Source: DATLHO01 sp035539855
GTDB lineage: Bacteria > Bacteroidota > Ignavibacteria > OLB7
Assembly (NCBI GenBank): GCA_035539855.1
Contig: DATLHO010000041.1
Location: 1 to 33,362, forward strand
Length of the DNA: 33,362 bases
Reading direction: 5' to 3'
Positions within the stretch are counted from its first letter, which is position 1. Each line of letters starts with the position of its first letter. The notes under the pieces were generated by a model. It was not told the origin of the DNA. It saw nothing but the letters and a program-made list of their open reading frames with translations, and ran no database searches. This document shows, in pieces, positions 24,120-32,892 of the stretch. Made by a program: the position numbers and the translations under genes.

Positions 24120-25724
24120 TCAGCGGAGACTCGCCGGTGCCTGACTCGGCCCTGCGACATCGGAACCCGTCGATACCTTCGGCATCATCTGCTCGGCGTA
24201 GCTCGCGATGAAGATGTCGTTCCCTGAAGGCGGAGACGCCGTCAGCGTCGTTCCATCGGGCCCGGGATCGAAGTCCACCGACCGGTTGAACGTGCCGACG
24301 ATGCGGGTGAAGGAGTCGATGAGGAGACCGTGGGCGACCGACGATCCGGGATTCGTGGGATCGAACGTCGACCCGGTGACCCAGAGAAACCCGGCCATCT
24401 GCGTGTACTTCGCGACGAACGCGCCGTTGCCCATGAACGAGGCTGTGCCCGGTCCGGGATCGAAATCGTTCGGCACGTTGTCGCCGGTGGTATGGTAGTG
24501 CCCGGCGATGACAATGTTGCCATCGCCGTCGATCTTGACTGCCCGCGTCGTGCCCTTGCCGGGCGAGAATGCCGAGAGGTAGCCACCGGCCGCATTGTAG
24601 CGCGCGAAGAACATCCCTCCGTTCGCGAGGCTCGCGGTACCGATCCCGGGATCGAAGTCGACGGTTCCGTCGAACCATCCGCCGACCACAACGTTCCCAC
24701 CGGCGTCGGTAGCAATCGATAGCCCCTCGCTCATCGCCGTCCCGAGAGCGGCGATCGCCCATGCATAGGAACCTGTCGAGGAATACCTGGCCACGAACAT
24801 ATTGCCGCCGATCGTCGAGCTCGACGTGAGACTGTTGATCGACTTCGTCGGATTGAAGTCGACGGTTCCGCTGAACGTGCCTGTGACGAGGACGTTGCCG
24901 GACTGATCGAGCGCGACGCCCTGAGCCATGTCGGTCGATGGACCGCCGGCGCGGAAGGCCCAGCGATAGGCGCCGGATGACGAGTATCTGGCGACGTAGA
25001 TATCGGGCGACGCGATGCCCCGGTAGCCTGATGCGGCGGACTTGAGCGTGGCCGTGCCAGCACCCGGATCGAAGTCGACGGTGCCGGAAAACGTACCGGC
25101 GATGACGACATCGCCGGCTCCCTGAACGGCGAGCGCGGTCTCCTGATCCTCCATCGGCGACGCACCCGCTAGAGCGAATGCCCAGAGGTACCCGCCGCTC
25201 GAGGAATACTTCGCGACGAACGCCGACGTGACGTTACTCGTGCCACGATTTGCCGTGCCGGATCCCGGATCGAAATCGACGATGCCGCGGACGTAACCAG
25301 CGACCACGACGTTGCCATACGCATCGATTGCGATCGACCGACCCGAGCTGCCGGTTACGCCTCCACCGAGTCGAAAGGCCCAGCGAAAGCCGCCAAAGGC
25401 ATCGTAGCTCGCGACGTAGCCGTCGCCCGAGGAAGGGTTCGCGCTCGAGCATGCCTCGCACGTGAGCGCGGCCGTGCCGCTGCCCGGATCGAAGTCGACC
25501 GCTCCATGGAAGGAGCCGGTGAGAAAGACGTTGCCGTCGACGTCGCTGACGATGTCCATGCCCCGGTCCTCTCCGGCGGCTCCGACTCCGACCGCATCGA
25601 CGATGCCTGGTTGCTGAGCCGCTGACGGTCGCGCGGCGGCGATCGCGAAGACGAGGACGAGCAACGCGGCAAGCGCGTGAGTGATCGGCGATCGTGCCCG
25701 ATCTGAATCAGCCTGGTGTGTCAT
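24120..25724 (-). CDS. Exported seven-repeat SBBP beta-propeller protein
   Basis: A 534-residue exported protein with a signal peptide ending PSAAQQ (about residue 37). The rest is one propeller of seven SBBP-type repeats, each with a strand like GNVVVAG, then SGTVDFDPGxGTA, then FVARYSSSGxYxWAF. The VDFDP motif falls at residues 76, 149, 216, 288 (VDFNP), 355, 420 (NDFDP) and 483, a period of about 67-73 residues. The fourth repeat lacks the PGxGTA turn. There is no recognisable sorting domain at the C-terminus, unlike the other propellers nearby. No Shine-Dalgarno precedes 25724. The VDFDPG loop has spaced acidic residues that might bind calcium, but this is conjecture. The ligand and function are unknown. 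Confidence 0.87.
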   Translation of the reverse strand: MTHQADSDRARSPITHALAALLVLVFAIAAARPSAAQQPGIVDAVGVGAAGEDRGMDIVSDVDGNVFLTGSFHGAVDFDPGSGTAALTCEACSSANPSSGDGYVASYDAFGGFRWAFRLGGGVTGSSGRSIAIDAYGNVVVAGYVRGIVDFDPGSGTANRGTSNVTSAFVAKYSSSGGYLWAFALAGASPMEDQETALAVQGAGDVVIAGTFSGTVDFDPGAGTATLKSAASGYRGIASPDIYVARYSSSGAYRWAFRAGGPSTDMAQGVALDQSGNVLVTGTFSGTVDFNPTKSINSLTSSSTIGGNMFVARYSSTGSYAWAIAALGTAMSEGLSIATDAGGNVVVGGWFDGTVDFDPGIGTASLANGGMFFARYNAAGGYLSAFSPGKGTTRAVKIDGDGNIVIAGHYHTTGDNVPNDFDPGPGTASFMGNGAFVAKYTQMAGFLWVTGSTFDPTNPGSSVAHGLLIDSFTRIVGTFNRSVDFDPGPDGTTLTASPPSGNDIFIASYAEQMMPKVSTGSDVAGPSQAPASLR

Positions 25725-26034
25725 GAGCGTGTTGATGCAGTTATGAACGGATCACGCTGGTCAGTCGAGTCTGCCAGCTCGTGCGGGAAGTAGTTTTCGA
25801 CGGTGTGGGCAATAGCCGTCCTGCCCACGTCGGGAGCGGGCTGGAGGACCACCCTGGAGGGGAAGCTGACATCGGCGGGGGAGGAAGGCGGGCGTGAATC
25901 TACATTCGGTTGCGCGGGAGTCACCCCTAGGTTTCCAACAGGTTGGCAGATTCCGGGGGGGGAGCTAACCGAACGCCCAGCCATGTGTTAGCCGACGTCC
26001 GACGGCAATCCCTCACGAAGACCATCCGGCGCGC
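25725..26034. other. 310-base divergent intergenic region
   Basis: This is the only gene-free stretch over 300 bases, between the SBBP propeller gene (minus) and the large secreted protein (plus). No credible ORF or RNA gene is seen. On the plus strand there are two one-off matches to TAnnTTTG: TACATTCG at 25901-25908 and TAGGTTTC at 25928-25935, about 100-134 bases before 26035. A run of eight G lies at 25955-25962. Divergent promoters are expected here but I cannot place them with confidence. Confidence 0.4.
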
Positions 26035-29000
26035 ATGAAGCTCCCCGACCGCATCCCCTGCCCTTCCTCCCGCACGCTTCTCGCTCTCGCGCTGACGCTC
26101 GTCGCGCTCGCGGCGCCCGATGCGCTCGCGCAACGGAAGAGCGACCGCGGAGAGCTTCTGCGTCGCAGCCACGACGAGAATCCGCTCGACGCCGATCCTC
26201 GCTCGACACCCGGCGGCCCCGTTGGAAAGGCGCCGCTCGCCACGGGCTACTACGTCGTCGACAACGACGACCCGCTGGTGGGCGCGCCGTGGCGACCGTC
26301 GTACGTGTTCCTCGACACCACCGGAATCGACTCCCGGCGGTGGCGGCGAATCCGGCCCGGACCGAATCTCGATGCGCCGGGCACGTGGGAGGGTCCGGGA
26401 AGCCAGGGCAAGGAGTTCTTCCGCAACCCCCACGCACCCGCCGACTCGACCGATGACGCGATCGCCGGACCGATCGCGATCGGATTTCCATTTCACTACT
26501 ACGGCCGCGCGTACGACAGCTTCTACGTCTCGACCAACGGACTGATCGCGCTCTCGAACCGCCGCTACGACTACGACAGCCTCGGCCGCCGCATCGACTA
26601 CAACCGCTGGCGCGACGACACGCTCGCGCGACCGCGCATCGGCGCGAGTGCCGCGCTCGATCCGACGCCCGACGATTACGGATGGCGCTACGTCGCGCTC
26701 GGCAACTCGAGCTCGCCCACCGGAGGTCTCCGCAATCCAAGCAACGGCCCGCTCCCCGACGCCTCGCTGCGCGCCGCGATCGCGCCGCTGTGGACCGATC
26801 AGGAGCTGTCGCAGTACGACCCGGTCACAGGCAGGGTCGACGACTTCGGCCGCGTCTACTGGCGCCGCGACGACTCCGGGAATCGCCTGATCATCTACTT
26901 CGTCAACATCTCGATGAAGGGGCCGGTGTGGGTTCCGCTGTTCAACGTCGGACTGGAAGCGCCGCGGCGTGAGATGCGCGCGAACGTCCAGGTGATCCTC
27001 GATCGCACCGACAGCAGCGTGCAGTTCAACTACGTTCGCTTTCTCGGCGCCTACTTCGAGACCGTCAACCGATCTCCGTGGGTGAGCAGCTCGGAGATCC
27101 ACCGCGTCAACTCGACGATCGGACTGCAGAGCAATCCCGACGCGCCCGCGCCGTGCACCGTCGGAAGTTGCCCTGGCGCCACCGGCGCGGAGCACACGAC
27201 GTACTCCTACAACGACCATCCCGTGACGGGTGGGCGCATGCTCGTCAACGGCGATTCCTACGCGCCGCACTCGGGACTGGCGATCAACTTCCGCCAGTGG
27301 GCGAACAAGGCTCGCGTGCTCGGCGTCACGCTGCGCGTGCCGAGCCGCATCGACACGTCGTTCGTCGGCCTCGCAGCGGGAGCGTCGGAATACCATGAGC
27401 TCCTGCTCGGCCATCCGTTGCTCGGCGTGATCCGTCCGGTCGGATACCTGCAGAACGTCTCCGACAGTATCGGCCCCGTCAACCGCACGCCGCAGCCGGT
27501 GCGCTTCGAGACGCGGATGCGCATCCGCGATCTCGTCAACTGCACCGCGCCGCCGGTGTACGAGTCGGTCCGCACGAGCGATCCCCTCCACCCCATCCGC
27601 GTCGCCGCGGCGGGCTCGCCGAGCATCGACACGATCGAGTTCGACGCGTTCACTTCGAGCGCGCAGGTCGCGGCGCACGCCGGACGCTTCCGCGTCGAGA
27701 TGAGCGCGACGGGCCGCGGCGTGACCGGACAGTCGCTCGGCGAGCGATGGCCGTTCGACGACACGTCGGGCGTGCGCGTCTTCGGACTCGTCACGCGCCC
27801 GATACCCTGGGTCACGACCTTCAACGACTTCAGCGTGTCGTGTCTCGACGGACTGCTTCCGAACACGCGGCAGTGGGTCTCGATCGGTCCACGCGTCGTC
27901 GACGGCGACCGGGAGACCCACAGTCCGCCGCCGCCACGCGGGCCCGCCACCGGAAGCGACGGGCGCACGACGCTCAACTCGCCGGTGCTGCTCATGGATC
28001 GCCGCTCGCTCGCCGACGCGATCTACGAGCCTCGCAGCGCGTCTCTCGGCGACACCCTCGTCTCGTTCCCGGTCGACATCAGCACCGCCCGTCGACCCGT
28101 CGTGATCCTGAGCTACGAGCGCGCCGGTCGCATGACGTACGATCGCGGATGGAGCGATCTGACGCGCATCGGACCCGAGCATGCGGCCTACAACGTTCTC
28201 AAGACGGGATTCCTTCAGGTGCCCGACCGCCTCGTCGTCGAGTTCGCCGAGCCGAGTCCGAACGGCATCGACAACATCACCAACGTCCGCTCCTGGAGCG
28301 ATCGCTCGTTCGGCGACACGACCGGTTCGCTGCGTTGGAGCGCGCTCACCGGGCGCGCGACGAGTCCGCGCTGGGGCGTCTTCGGCGGCGGTGGCGGAAG
28401 CGGCTCCGATACGACGGGACGGGTAACGGTGCTCGAGCTCGACGCCGGCAAGGACTTCCGCTTCAACCGCGCGGTCATCCCGATCCCCGCGCGCTGGTCG
28501 GGCGATCCGAACACGAACCGCACGTTCCGTTTCCGCGTGATGGTCGAGGCAACAGACCATGGCGATCCGATCGCGCCGGCCGACGACGACGACCCGTTCT
28601 TCGTCGACAACATCGGCGTGACCTCGCTCGATCGGCCGGAGCTCGAGATCACGGCCGTCGCGGCGCGATGGCCCTACACGATTGCGCCCGCGACGCAGGC
28701 GCGCGCGATCCCGCTCGTCGCGACGGTCGCGAACAACGGATCCGCTTCGTCGACCGCGTTCGGTGTCGCGTTGTCGGTGCGGAGCCTCTCGACGCCGCCG
28801 GGACCCGGGCTCTTCAGCTACTACCGCTTCCGCTCGGTGATCTCGCTCGGCGCCGGTCAGGAGCGCACGGAGTCGTTCCCGACCTGGAACGCGCACGAGT
28901 GCGGCGCATGGCTCGCCGACTCGCTGCCGTTCCACTATCAGACGCGCCAGTACCGAATCGCGGCGCAGATACTCCCTGTCGGTCTCGACGCGAATCCCGA

Positions 29001-30429
29001 CAACGACAGGACGCACGAGGACTTCACGCTGACGCTCGGCTCGGTCTTCGCCTACGACGACTCGTCGCGCGTCTCCGGCCGCAACGACGTCCCCTGGTTC
29101 TCCGGAACCGCCGGGAAGGGACTGACGCTCGCGCCGTCAGCCGAGGACGGGCTCGGCCTGCAGCCGTACGGGCCGCCCGGGGGCAATGCCTCCGGCACGT
29201 TCGCCATGCGCTTCACGGTCGTCGCGCGCGACACCGTTCGCGGCTTCCAGGCATACTTCGGATCGCACAGCATGCAGCCGGAGCGCATCCAGTACGCGCT
29301 GTACCGAGCGAGTCCATGGCAATCGTCGAGTCCGCCCGACACGCCGATTCGCGCGACGCGTGTTCTCGCGCGTCGCGGCGAGGGGACTCCGCTGTCCGCG
29401 CAGAACGGCGTCGCGGAGTTCACCTTCGACACGTATGTCACGTGGATGCTCCCGACGCCCTACGTCATCGAGCCCGGCGAGTACTACGCGACGGTCTCGC
29501 AGCTCGACGACTCCGGCATCGAGCTCGGCGGCGCCGCGCGCAACCAGGGACAGGTGACGACGATCGTCGACACGAGCGCGAGCAGTCCCGGACTGCGAAA
29601 TGTGAGTCCGCCGGCGCACGCCGAGATGCACGATGCGCGATTCTGGTTCGAGACCGGCGTGGAGAGCTCGCGCTGGAGCGCGATGATCCAGCCGACGACG
29701 AATCCCGGCTTTCCGCATCTCGACCACCGCGGCAGCACGCACGCGCCGAGCGAGTCCGGCCACGTCCCGACGTACACGCGCGGATCGTGGATTCCGATGA
29801 TCCGACCGTACTTCGGCCCGCGTTCGTCATCGGCCTGCGTCGTCACGCCGGTCGAGCTCACGGAGCTCACGCTCACACCGCTGGCGACCGCGCTGCGTCT
29901 GGCGTGGACGACCGCGAGCGAGCTCGACAACCGGGGCTTTCACATCGAGCGGCGGGCCAGGGATCGCGACGCGATCTGGAGCGCCATTGCCTTCGTGCAG
30001 GGCGCCGGCACGAGCAACCGCGCGCAGCGCTACGCCTACACCGACGTCGACGTCGCACCGGAGACGACGTACCAGTATCGTCTGCGCCAGGAGGACATCG
30101 ACGGCGCCGTGACCTACAGCGAGATCCGCGAGGGACGACTGGGCGGAGCGACGACCGGATCCACCGCGAGCCGCCTCGAGCAGAACGTCCCCAACCCGTT
30201 CAGCGAGACGACGCGCATCAGCTACGCGGTCGCGGGCGGCGGCCGCGGCACGCTCGAGATCATCGACGTCCACGGCCGGCTCGTCCGCCGCTTCGAGGTC
30301 GACGGCAACGCCGCGCTCGAATGGGACGGCACCGGCAGCGACGGCACACCGGTCGCGGAGGGCGTGTACTTCTATCGTCTCAGCGTTGACGGATTCACGG
30401 CGGTTCGGAAGCTCAGTGTGGTGCGGTAG
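26035..30429 (+). CDS. Large secreted protein with FlgD-like C-terminal sorting-type domain
   Basis: A 1464-residue exported protein with a long signal peptide (MKLPDR start, ends DALAQ at about residue 33). Residues about 140-170 (GFPFHYYGRAYDSFYVSTNG) look like the start of a nidogen/choice-of-anchor-type beta domain. The middle is beta-rich with no motif I recognise. Near residue 1275 is a fibronectin-like segment (LRLAWTTASELDNRGFHIE) that often precedes sorting domains in FCB-group proteins. Residues 1381-1464 form a FlgD-Ig-like tail beginning LEQNVPNPFSETTRISY, with VYFYRLSVDG near the end. The family is typical of secreted surface proteins in this group; no enzyme activity can be assigned. 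No Shine-Dalgarno. A 48-base gap separates it from the S66 gene. Confidence 0.87.
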   Translation: MKLPDRIPCPSSRTLLALALTLVALAAPDALAQRKSDRGELLRRSHDENPLDADPRSTPGGPVGKAPLATGYYVVDNDDPLVGAPWRPSYVFLDTTGIDSRRWRRIRPGPNLDAPGTWEGPGSQGKEFFRNPHAPADSTDDAIAGPIAIGFPFHYYGRAYDSFYVSTNGLIALSNRRYDYDSLGRRIDYNRWRDDTLARPRIGASAALDPTPDDYGWRYVALGNSSSPTGGLRNPSNGPLPDASLRAAIAPLWTDQELSQYDPVTGRVDDFGRVYWRRDDSGNRLIIYFVNISMKGPVWVPLFNVGLEAPRREMRANVQVILDRTDSSVQFNYVRFLGAYFETVNRSPWVSSSEIHRVNSTIGLQSNPDAPAPCTVGSCPGATGAEHTTYSYNDHPVTGGRMLVNGDSYAPHSGLAINFRQWANKARVLGVTLRVPSRIDTSFVGLAAGASEYHELLLGHPLLGVIRPVGYLQNVSDSIGPVNRTPQPVRFETRMRIRDLVNCTAPPVYESVRTSDPLHPIRVAAAGSPSIDTIEFDAFTSSAQVAAHAGRFRVEMSATGRGVTGQSLGERWPFDDTSGVRVFGLVTRPIPWVTTFNDFSVSCLDGLLPNTRQWVSIGPRVVDGDRETHSPPPPRGPATGSDGRTTLNSPVLLMDRRSLADAIYEPRSASLGDTLVSFPVDISTARRPVVILSYERAGRMTYDRGWSDLTRIGPEHAAYNVLKTGFLQVPDRLVVEFAEPSPNGIDNITNVRSWSDRSFGDTTGSLRWSALTGRATSPRWGVFGGGGGSGSDTTGRVTVLELDAGKDFRFNRAVIPIPARWSGDPNTNRTFRFRVMVEATDHGDPIAPADDDDPFFVDNIGVTSLDRPELEITAVAARWPYTIAPATQARAIPLVATVANNGSASSTAFGVALSVRSLSTPPGPGLFSYYRFRSVISLGAGQERTESFPTWNAHECGAWLADSLPFHYQTRQYRIAAQILPVGLDANPDNDRTHEDFTLTLGSVFAYDDSSRVSGRNDVPWFSGTAGKGLTLAPSAEDGLGLQPYGPPGGNASGTFAMRFTVVARDTVRGFQAYFGSHSMQPERIQYALYRASPWQSSSPPDTPIRATRVLARRGEGTPLSAQNGVAEFTFDTYVTWMLPTPYVIEPGEYYATVSQLDDSGIELGGAARNQGQVTTIVDTSASSPGLRNVSPPAHAEMHDARFWFETGVESSRWSAMIQPTTNPGFPHLDHRGSTHAPSESGHVPTYTRGSWIPMIRPYFGPRSSSACVVTPVELTELTLTPLATALRLAWTTASELDNRGFHIERRARDRDAIWSAIAFVQGAGTSNRAQRYAYTDVDVAPETTYQYRLRQEDIDGAVTYSEIREGRLGGATTGSTASRLEQNVPNPFSETTRISYAVAGGGRGTLEIIDVHGRLVRRFEVDGNAALEWDGTGSDGTPVAEGVYFYRLSVDGFTAVRKLSVVR

Positions 30430-30477
30430 GGATGCTTGCGGGTCGCACATCTCGGCGGCGGTTCGTATCCTCGACAC

Positions 30478-31893
30478 ATGAGCCAGCCACTCGAGATCAT
30501 CCGCCCTCCGGCCCTCGCGCCCGGCGCGACGCTGGGCGTCTTCACGCCGTCGACACCCGCCAACGTTCACTTTCGCGAGAAGTACCGGCACGGTCTCTCG
30601 CAGATCGAGGCGCTGGGCTTTCGCTGGATCGAGGGGGATCTCACCGCGAGTTGCGAACACCAGGGATATCGCACGTCCGGTCCGCGCGAGCGGGCCGCCG
30701 AGCTGATGAGCCTGATCGCGAATCCGGATGTCTCGGCGGTGGTCTCGACGATCGGCGGGATGAACTCCTCGAGCCTCATCCCCTATCTCGACTTCGACGT
30801 CGTTCGCGCGAACCCGAAGGTGCTGGTCGGGTTCAGCGACGTCACATCGCTGCACCTCGCCTTCCTTGCGCATGCGGGCGTGTCGACCTTCTACGGCCCG
30901 GCGGTGATGCCCTCGTTCGGCGAATGGCCGGAGATGCTCGTCGAGACGCGTGACTCGTTTCTCGACGCGGTCTGGCGGCACACGCACGGCGCCCGTCGCC
31001 TGGCGATGCCGTCGCGCTGGAGCAACCACTTCCGCGACGCCCGCGGCGACGCGTGGCGCACCGTCGAGCGCGAGTGGAATCGGAGTGATGGCTGGCGTGT
31101 GCTGCTGCCCGGTCGTGCGAGCGGTGAGCTCGTCGTCGCCAACCTCAACACCCTCGTCGCGGCCGCCGGCACTCCGTACTTCCCGAGCGTCGACGGCGTG
31201 ATCCTGCTCATCGAGGAGATGTCCGCGCCGCTCGCGCTCGAGGAGCGCTCGCTGCGCCAGTTGGAGCGGATGGGAGTCTTCGATCGCATCGCGGGATTGA
31301 TCGTCGGGCGCCCCGAGTTCTACGACCAGCAGGGTGCGCCCTTCGGCTACGACGAGATCATCCTGGAGATCGTCGGAGACCGTGGCTACCCGATCGTCGT
31401 CGACGTCGACTGCGGGCACACCGTGCCGATGCTGACGCTCGCCGAGCGCACGCCGATCACACTCGAGGCCTACGCCACGCCCGCGTCCATCGTCGTCGAG
31501 CGGCCGATGGTCGTCGGCGACGCCGGACGGATGATCTACCACTTCGCTCCCTCGGCCGACGTCAATGCCGCACGCGAGCGCGGGATCTATCGTCATGCGA
31601 GCCTCGAGCGCGACGGCTTCATTCACTGCTCGCCGAGCGATCTCGTCTGCCATGTCGCGACCGTCAACGCGCGCGGTCGCGGCGATCTCGTTCTCGTCGA
31701 GATCGACTCGGAGCGCGTCGACGCGCGGATCGTCTGGGAGAATCTCGAAGGCGGGTCGCGGGTTTTCCCGCACATCTACGGCGAGCTGCCGATGCGCGCC
31801 GTCACGCGCGTGCTCGGGTTTCCGCCGGACGACGACGGGAGCTTCAGGCTGCCCGTAGCGCTGAGTGGCGGCCTGCCAGCACATACTCGTTGA
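30478..31893 (+). CDS. LD-carboxypeptidase/MccF-like S66 peptidase fused to DUF952
   Basis: A 471-residue cytoplasmic fusion. Residues about 8-345 are a peptidase S66 domain (LD-carboxypeptidase or microcin C immunity MccF type). The triad can be placed: nucleophile S120 in GFSD, Glu246 or Glu247 in LLIEE and His314 in DCGHTVP, close to the S118/E243/H311 spacing known for E. coli MccF. Residues 352-457 match DUF952, with MIYHFA at the start, GFIHCS at 380-385 and FPHIYGELP at 430-438. S66 enzymes cut the L,D bond of murein tetrapeptides or the amide of aminoacyl-nucleotide toxins; which applies is not visible. The longer loop and MccF-like spacing slightly favour the second. The ATG at 30478 is chosen over the upstream TTG at 30436. 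No microcin biosynthesis genes are nearby. Confidence 0.9.
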   Translation: MSQPLEIIRPPALAPGATLGVFTPSTPANVHFREKYRHGLSQIEALGFRWIEGDLTASCEHQGYRTSGPRERAAELMSLIANPDVSAVVSTIGGMNSSSLIPYLDFDVVRANPKVLVGFSDVTSLHLAFLAHAGVSTFYGPAVMPSFGEWPEMLVETRDSFLDAVWRHTHGARRLAMPSRWSNHFRDARGDAWRTVEREWNRSDGWRVLLPGRASGELVVANLNTLVAAAGTPYFPSVDGVILLIEEMSAPLALEERSLRQLERMGVFDRIAGLIVGRPEFYDQQGAPFGYDEIILEIVGDRGYPIVVDVDCGHTVPMLTLAERTPITLEAYATPASIVVERPMVVGDAGRMIYHFAPSADVNAARERGIYRHASLERDGFIHCSPSDLVCHVATVNARGRGDLVLVEIDSERVDARIVWENLEGGSRVFPHIYGELPMRAVTRVLGFPPDDDGSFRLPVALSGGLPAHTR

Positions 31894-31947
31894 TCGGACC
31901 GAGTCATTGACCGCGCCTGTCGCGGGTAGTACCTGATCACGGTCCGA
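31894..31947 (+). terminator. Possible nested hairpin after the S66-DUF952 gene
   Basis: TCGGACCG at 31894-31901 and CGGTCCGA at 31940-31947 are perfect 8-bp inverted arms around a 38-base loop. The loop contains a smaller stem, CCGCG at 31911-31915 and CGCGG at 31921-31925. It starts right at the stop codon. There is no T tract, so a terminator role is only possible. Confidence 0.35.
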
Positions 31948-31976
31948 GAATCCCAACCGGAGGATGCGACCCGTCG

Positions 31977-31984
31977 TAACTTTG
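31977..31984 (+). promoter_or_regulatory. TAACTTTG box upstream of the PPC-domain gene
   Basis: An exact TAnnTTTG match, identical to the octamer at 6131-6138 on the other strand, 57 bases before the ATG at 32034. It follows the possible hairpin ending the upstream gene. No TTG lies 19-21 bases upstream. It marks the PPC-domain gene as likely having its own promoter. Confidence 0.5.
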
Positions 31985-32033
31985 TGCCGACGCGCTCCAT
32001 TCTTCGCTTCGTTACCTATTCCCCTCGACTACG

Positions 32034-32792
32034 ATGCCTACACCCCAGGAGACTCTTCGCCGCGCTATAGCGCTCGTGGCGCTCGCCGCCGCTCCGATCG
32101 TCCTGCATGCCCAGCCGTCGGATCCGCCCGACAGGTACGAGCCCAATGACGACGTCGCAGAAGCCCGAACGATCTTTCACGTCTCGGCGAAGAACGACAT
32201 TCGCAAACAGACCTACTTCGACCTCACGCTTCACGACGTCGACGATGTCGACTACTACCAGTTCTGGCTCCCTACCGGCGCGCATTATGATGTGACCGTC
32301 TCGGTCCGGGATGCCGGGAGCATGCCCGCAACGGGGTACACCGCCGACGTCGGCATCAGCGCCTTCCTCTCGGCCGAGGGAACCTGGACGCCGGTCTACG
32401 ACAACTCGCTTACAATCGAGGATGACCCCGGCAACACCACCGTCGTCGTGAAGGTGCGGCCAATCTTCGCGGGGAGCATCGGGACATACGCTCTGCACAT
32501 CGAGGTCGTCAGCCGCATGCCGCCAAGCGGCATAGCGCCCGCCGGTTCACCGGCGATCTCGATCGCACCGATACCTGCCTCGGGCTCACTGACCGTGGCG
32601 ACCTCGGACGATGCTTCGATACGCCGATGCGAGCTCGTGGACATTCGTGGCGATGTCGTCGCAATGGTGGTTCCGGAGGGATCACAGCGGTCGGTGAGGA
32701 TCGACCTCGACGGTGTCGGTGCGGGCACGTTCCTGCTGCGGATGCACACTTCATCCGGCATTGAGGTGCGTCGCGTCGTGGTCGCACGCTGA
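32034..32792 (+). CDS. Secreted PPC-domain protein with type IX-like sorting domain
   Basis: A 252-residue exported protein with a signal peptide ending VLHAQ (about residue 27). Residues about 34-160 fit a bacterial pre-peptidase C-terminal (PPC) domain: RYEPNDDVAEA near the start, DVDDVDYYQFWLP and a late strand YALHIEVV. Residues about 174-252 look like a type IX sorting domain (ISIAPIPASGSLTV, ELVDIRGDVV, GAGTFLLRM). PPC domains normally flank secreted peptidases; here there is no enzyme, so the protein is a stand-alone binding or stalk-type cargo. The ATG at 32034 opens the signal; no Shine-Dalgarno. A TAACTTTG box lies 57 bases upstream and a 10-bp hairpin follows the stop. Confidence 0.85.
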   Translation: MPTPQETLRRAIALVALAAAPIVLHAQPSDPPDRYEPNDDVAEARTIFHVSAKNDIRKQTYFDLTLHDVDDVDYYQFWLPTGAHYDVTVSVRDAGSMPATGYTADVGISAFLSAEGTWTPVYDNSLTIEDDPGNTTVVVKVRPIFAGSIGTYALHIEVVSRMPPSGIAPAGSPAISIAPIPASGSLTVATSDDASIRRCELVDIRGDVVAMVVPEGSQRSVRIDLDGVGAGTFLLRMHTSSGIEVRRVVVAR

Positions 32793-32800
32793 GATTCAAA

Positions 32801-32834
32801 CGACCGAGCCCTACCACCGCCTTCGGCTCGGTCG
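32801..32834 (+). terminator. Hairpin after the PPC-domain gene
   Basis: CGACCGAGCC at 32801-32810 and GGCTCGGTCG at 32825-32834 form a perfect 10-bp stem with a 14-base loop, starting 8 bases after the stop. No T tract follows. The stem shares the CCGAG core with the hairpin at 6152-6184. Confidence 0.5.
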
Positions 32835-32892
32835 CGAACACTGCCTGAAGTACATCGAACGCCTCTCATCCCAACCGTCACGGAGCACTGCC

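Noticed and set aside
25803..25991. A 62-codon plus-strand ORF in the 310-base gap
   Set aside because: No ribosome site, no recognisable motif and atypical composition; chance length in a GC-rich gap.
25927..29016. A 1029-codon open frame on the minus strand, antisense to the large secreted protein
   Set aside because: GC-rich codon bias keeps the opposite frame open. The translation is Arg-rich with no domain, while the plus frame has a signal peptide and a FlgD-like tail.
30478..31893. A microcin C immunity locus
   Set aside because: The S66 domain fits MccF, but no MccA, MccB, MccC or MccD-like gene is in the window, so only the enzyme family can be claimed.
29827..31956. A 709-codon minus-strand frame spanning the end of the secreted protein and the S66 gene
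   Set aside because: It crosses two well-supported genes, has low-complexity Arg/Asp-rich composition and no recognisable motif.
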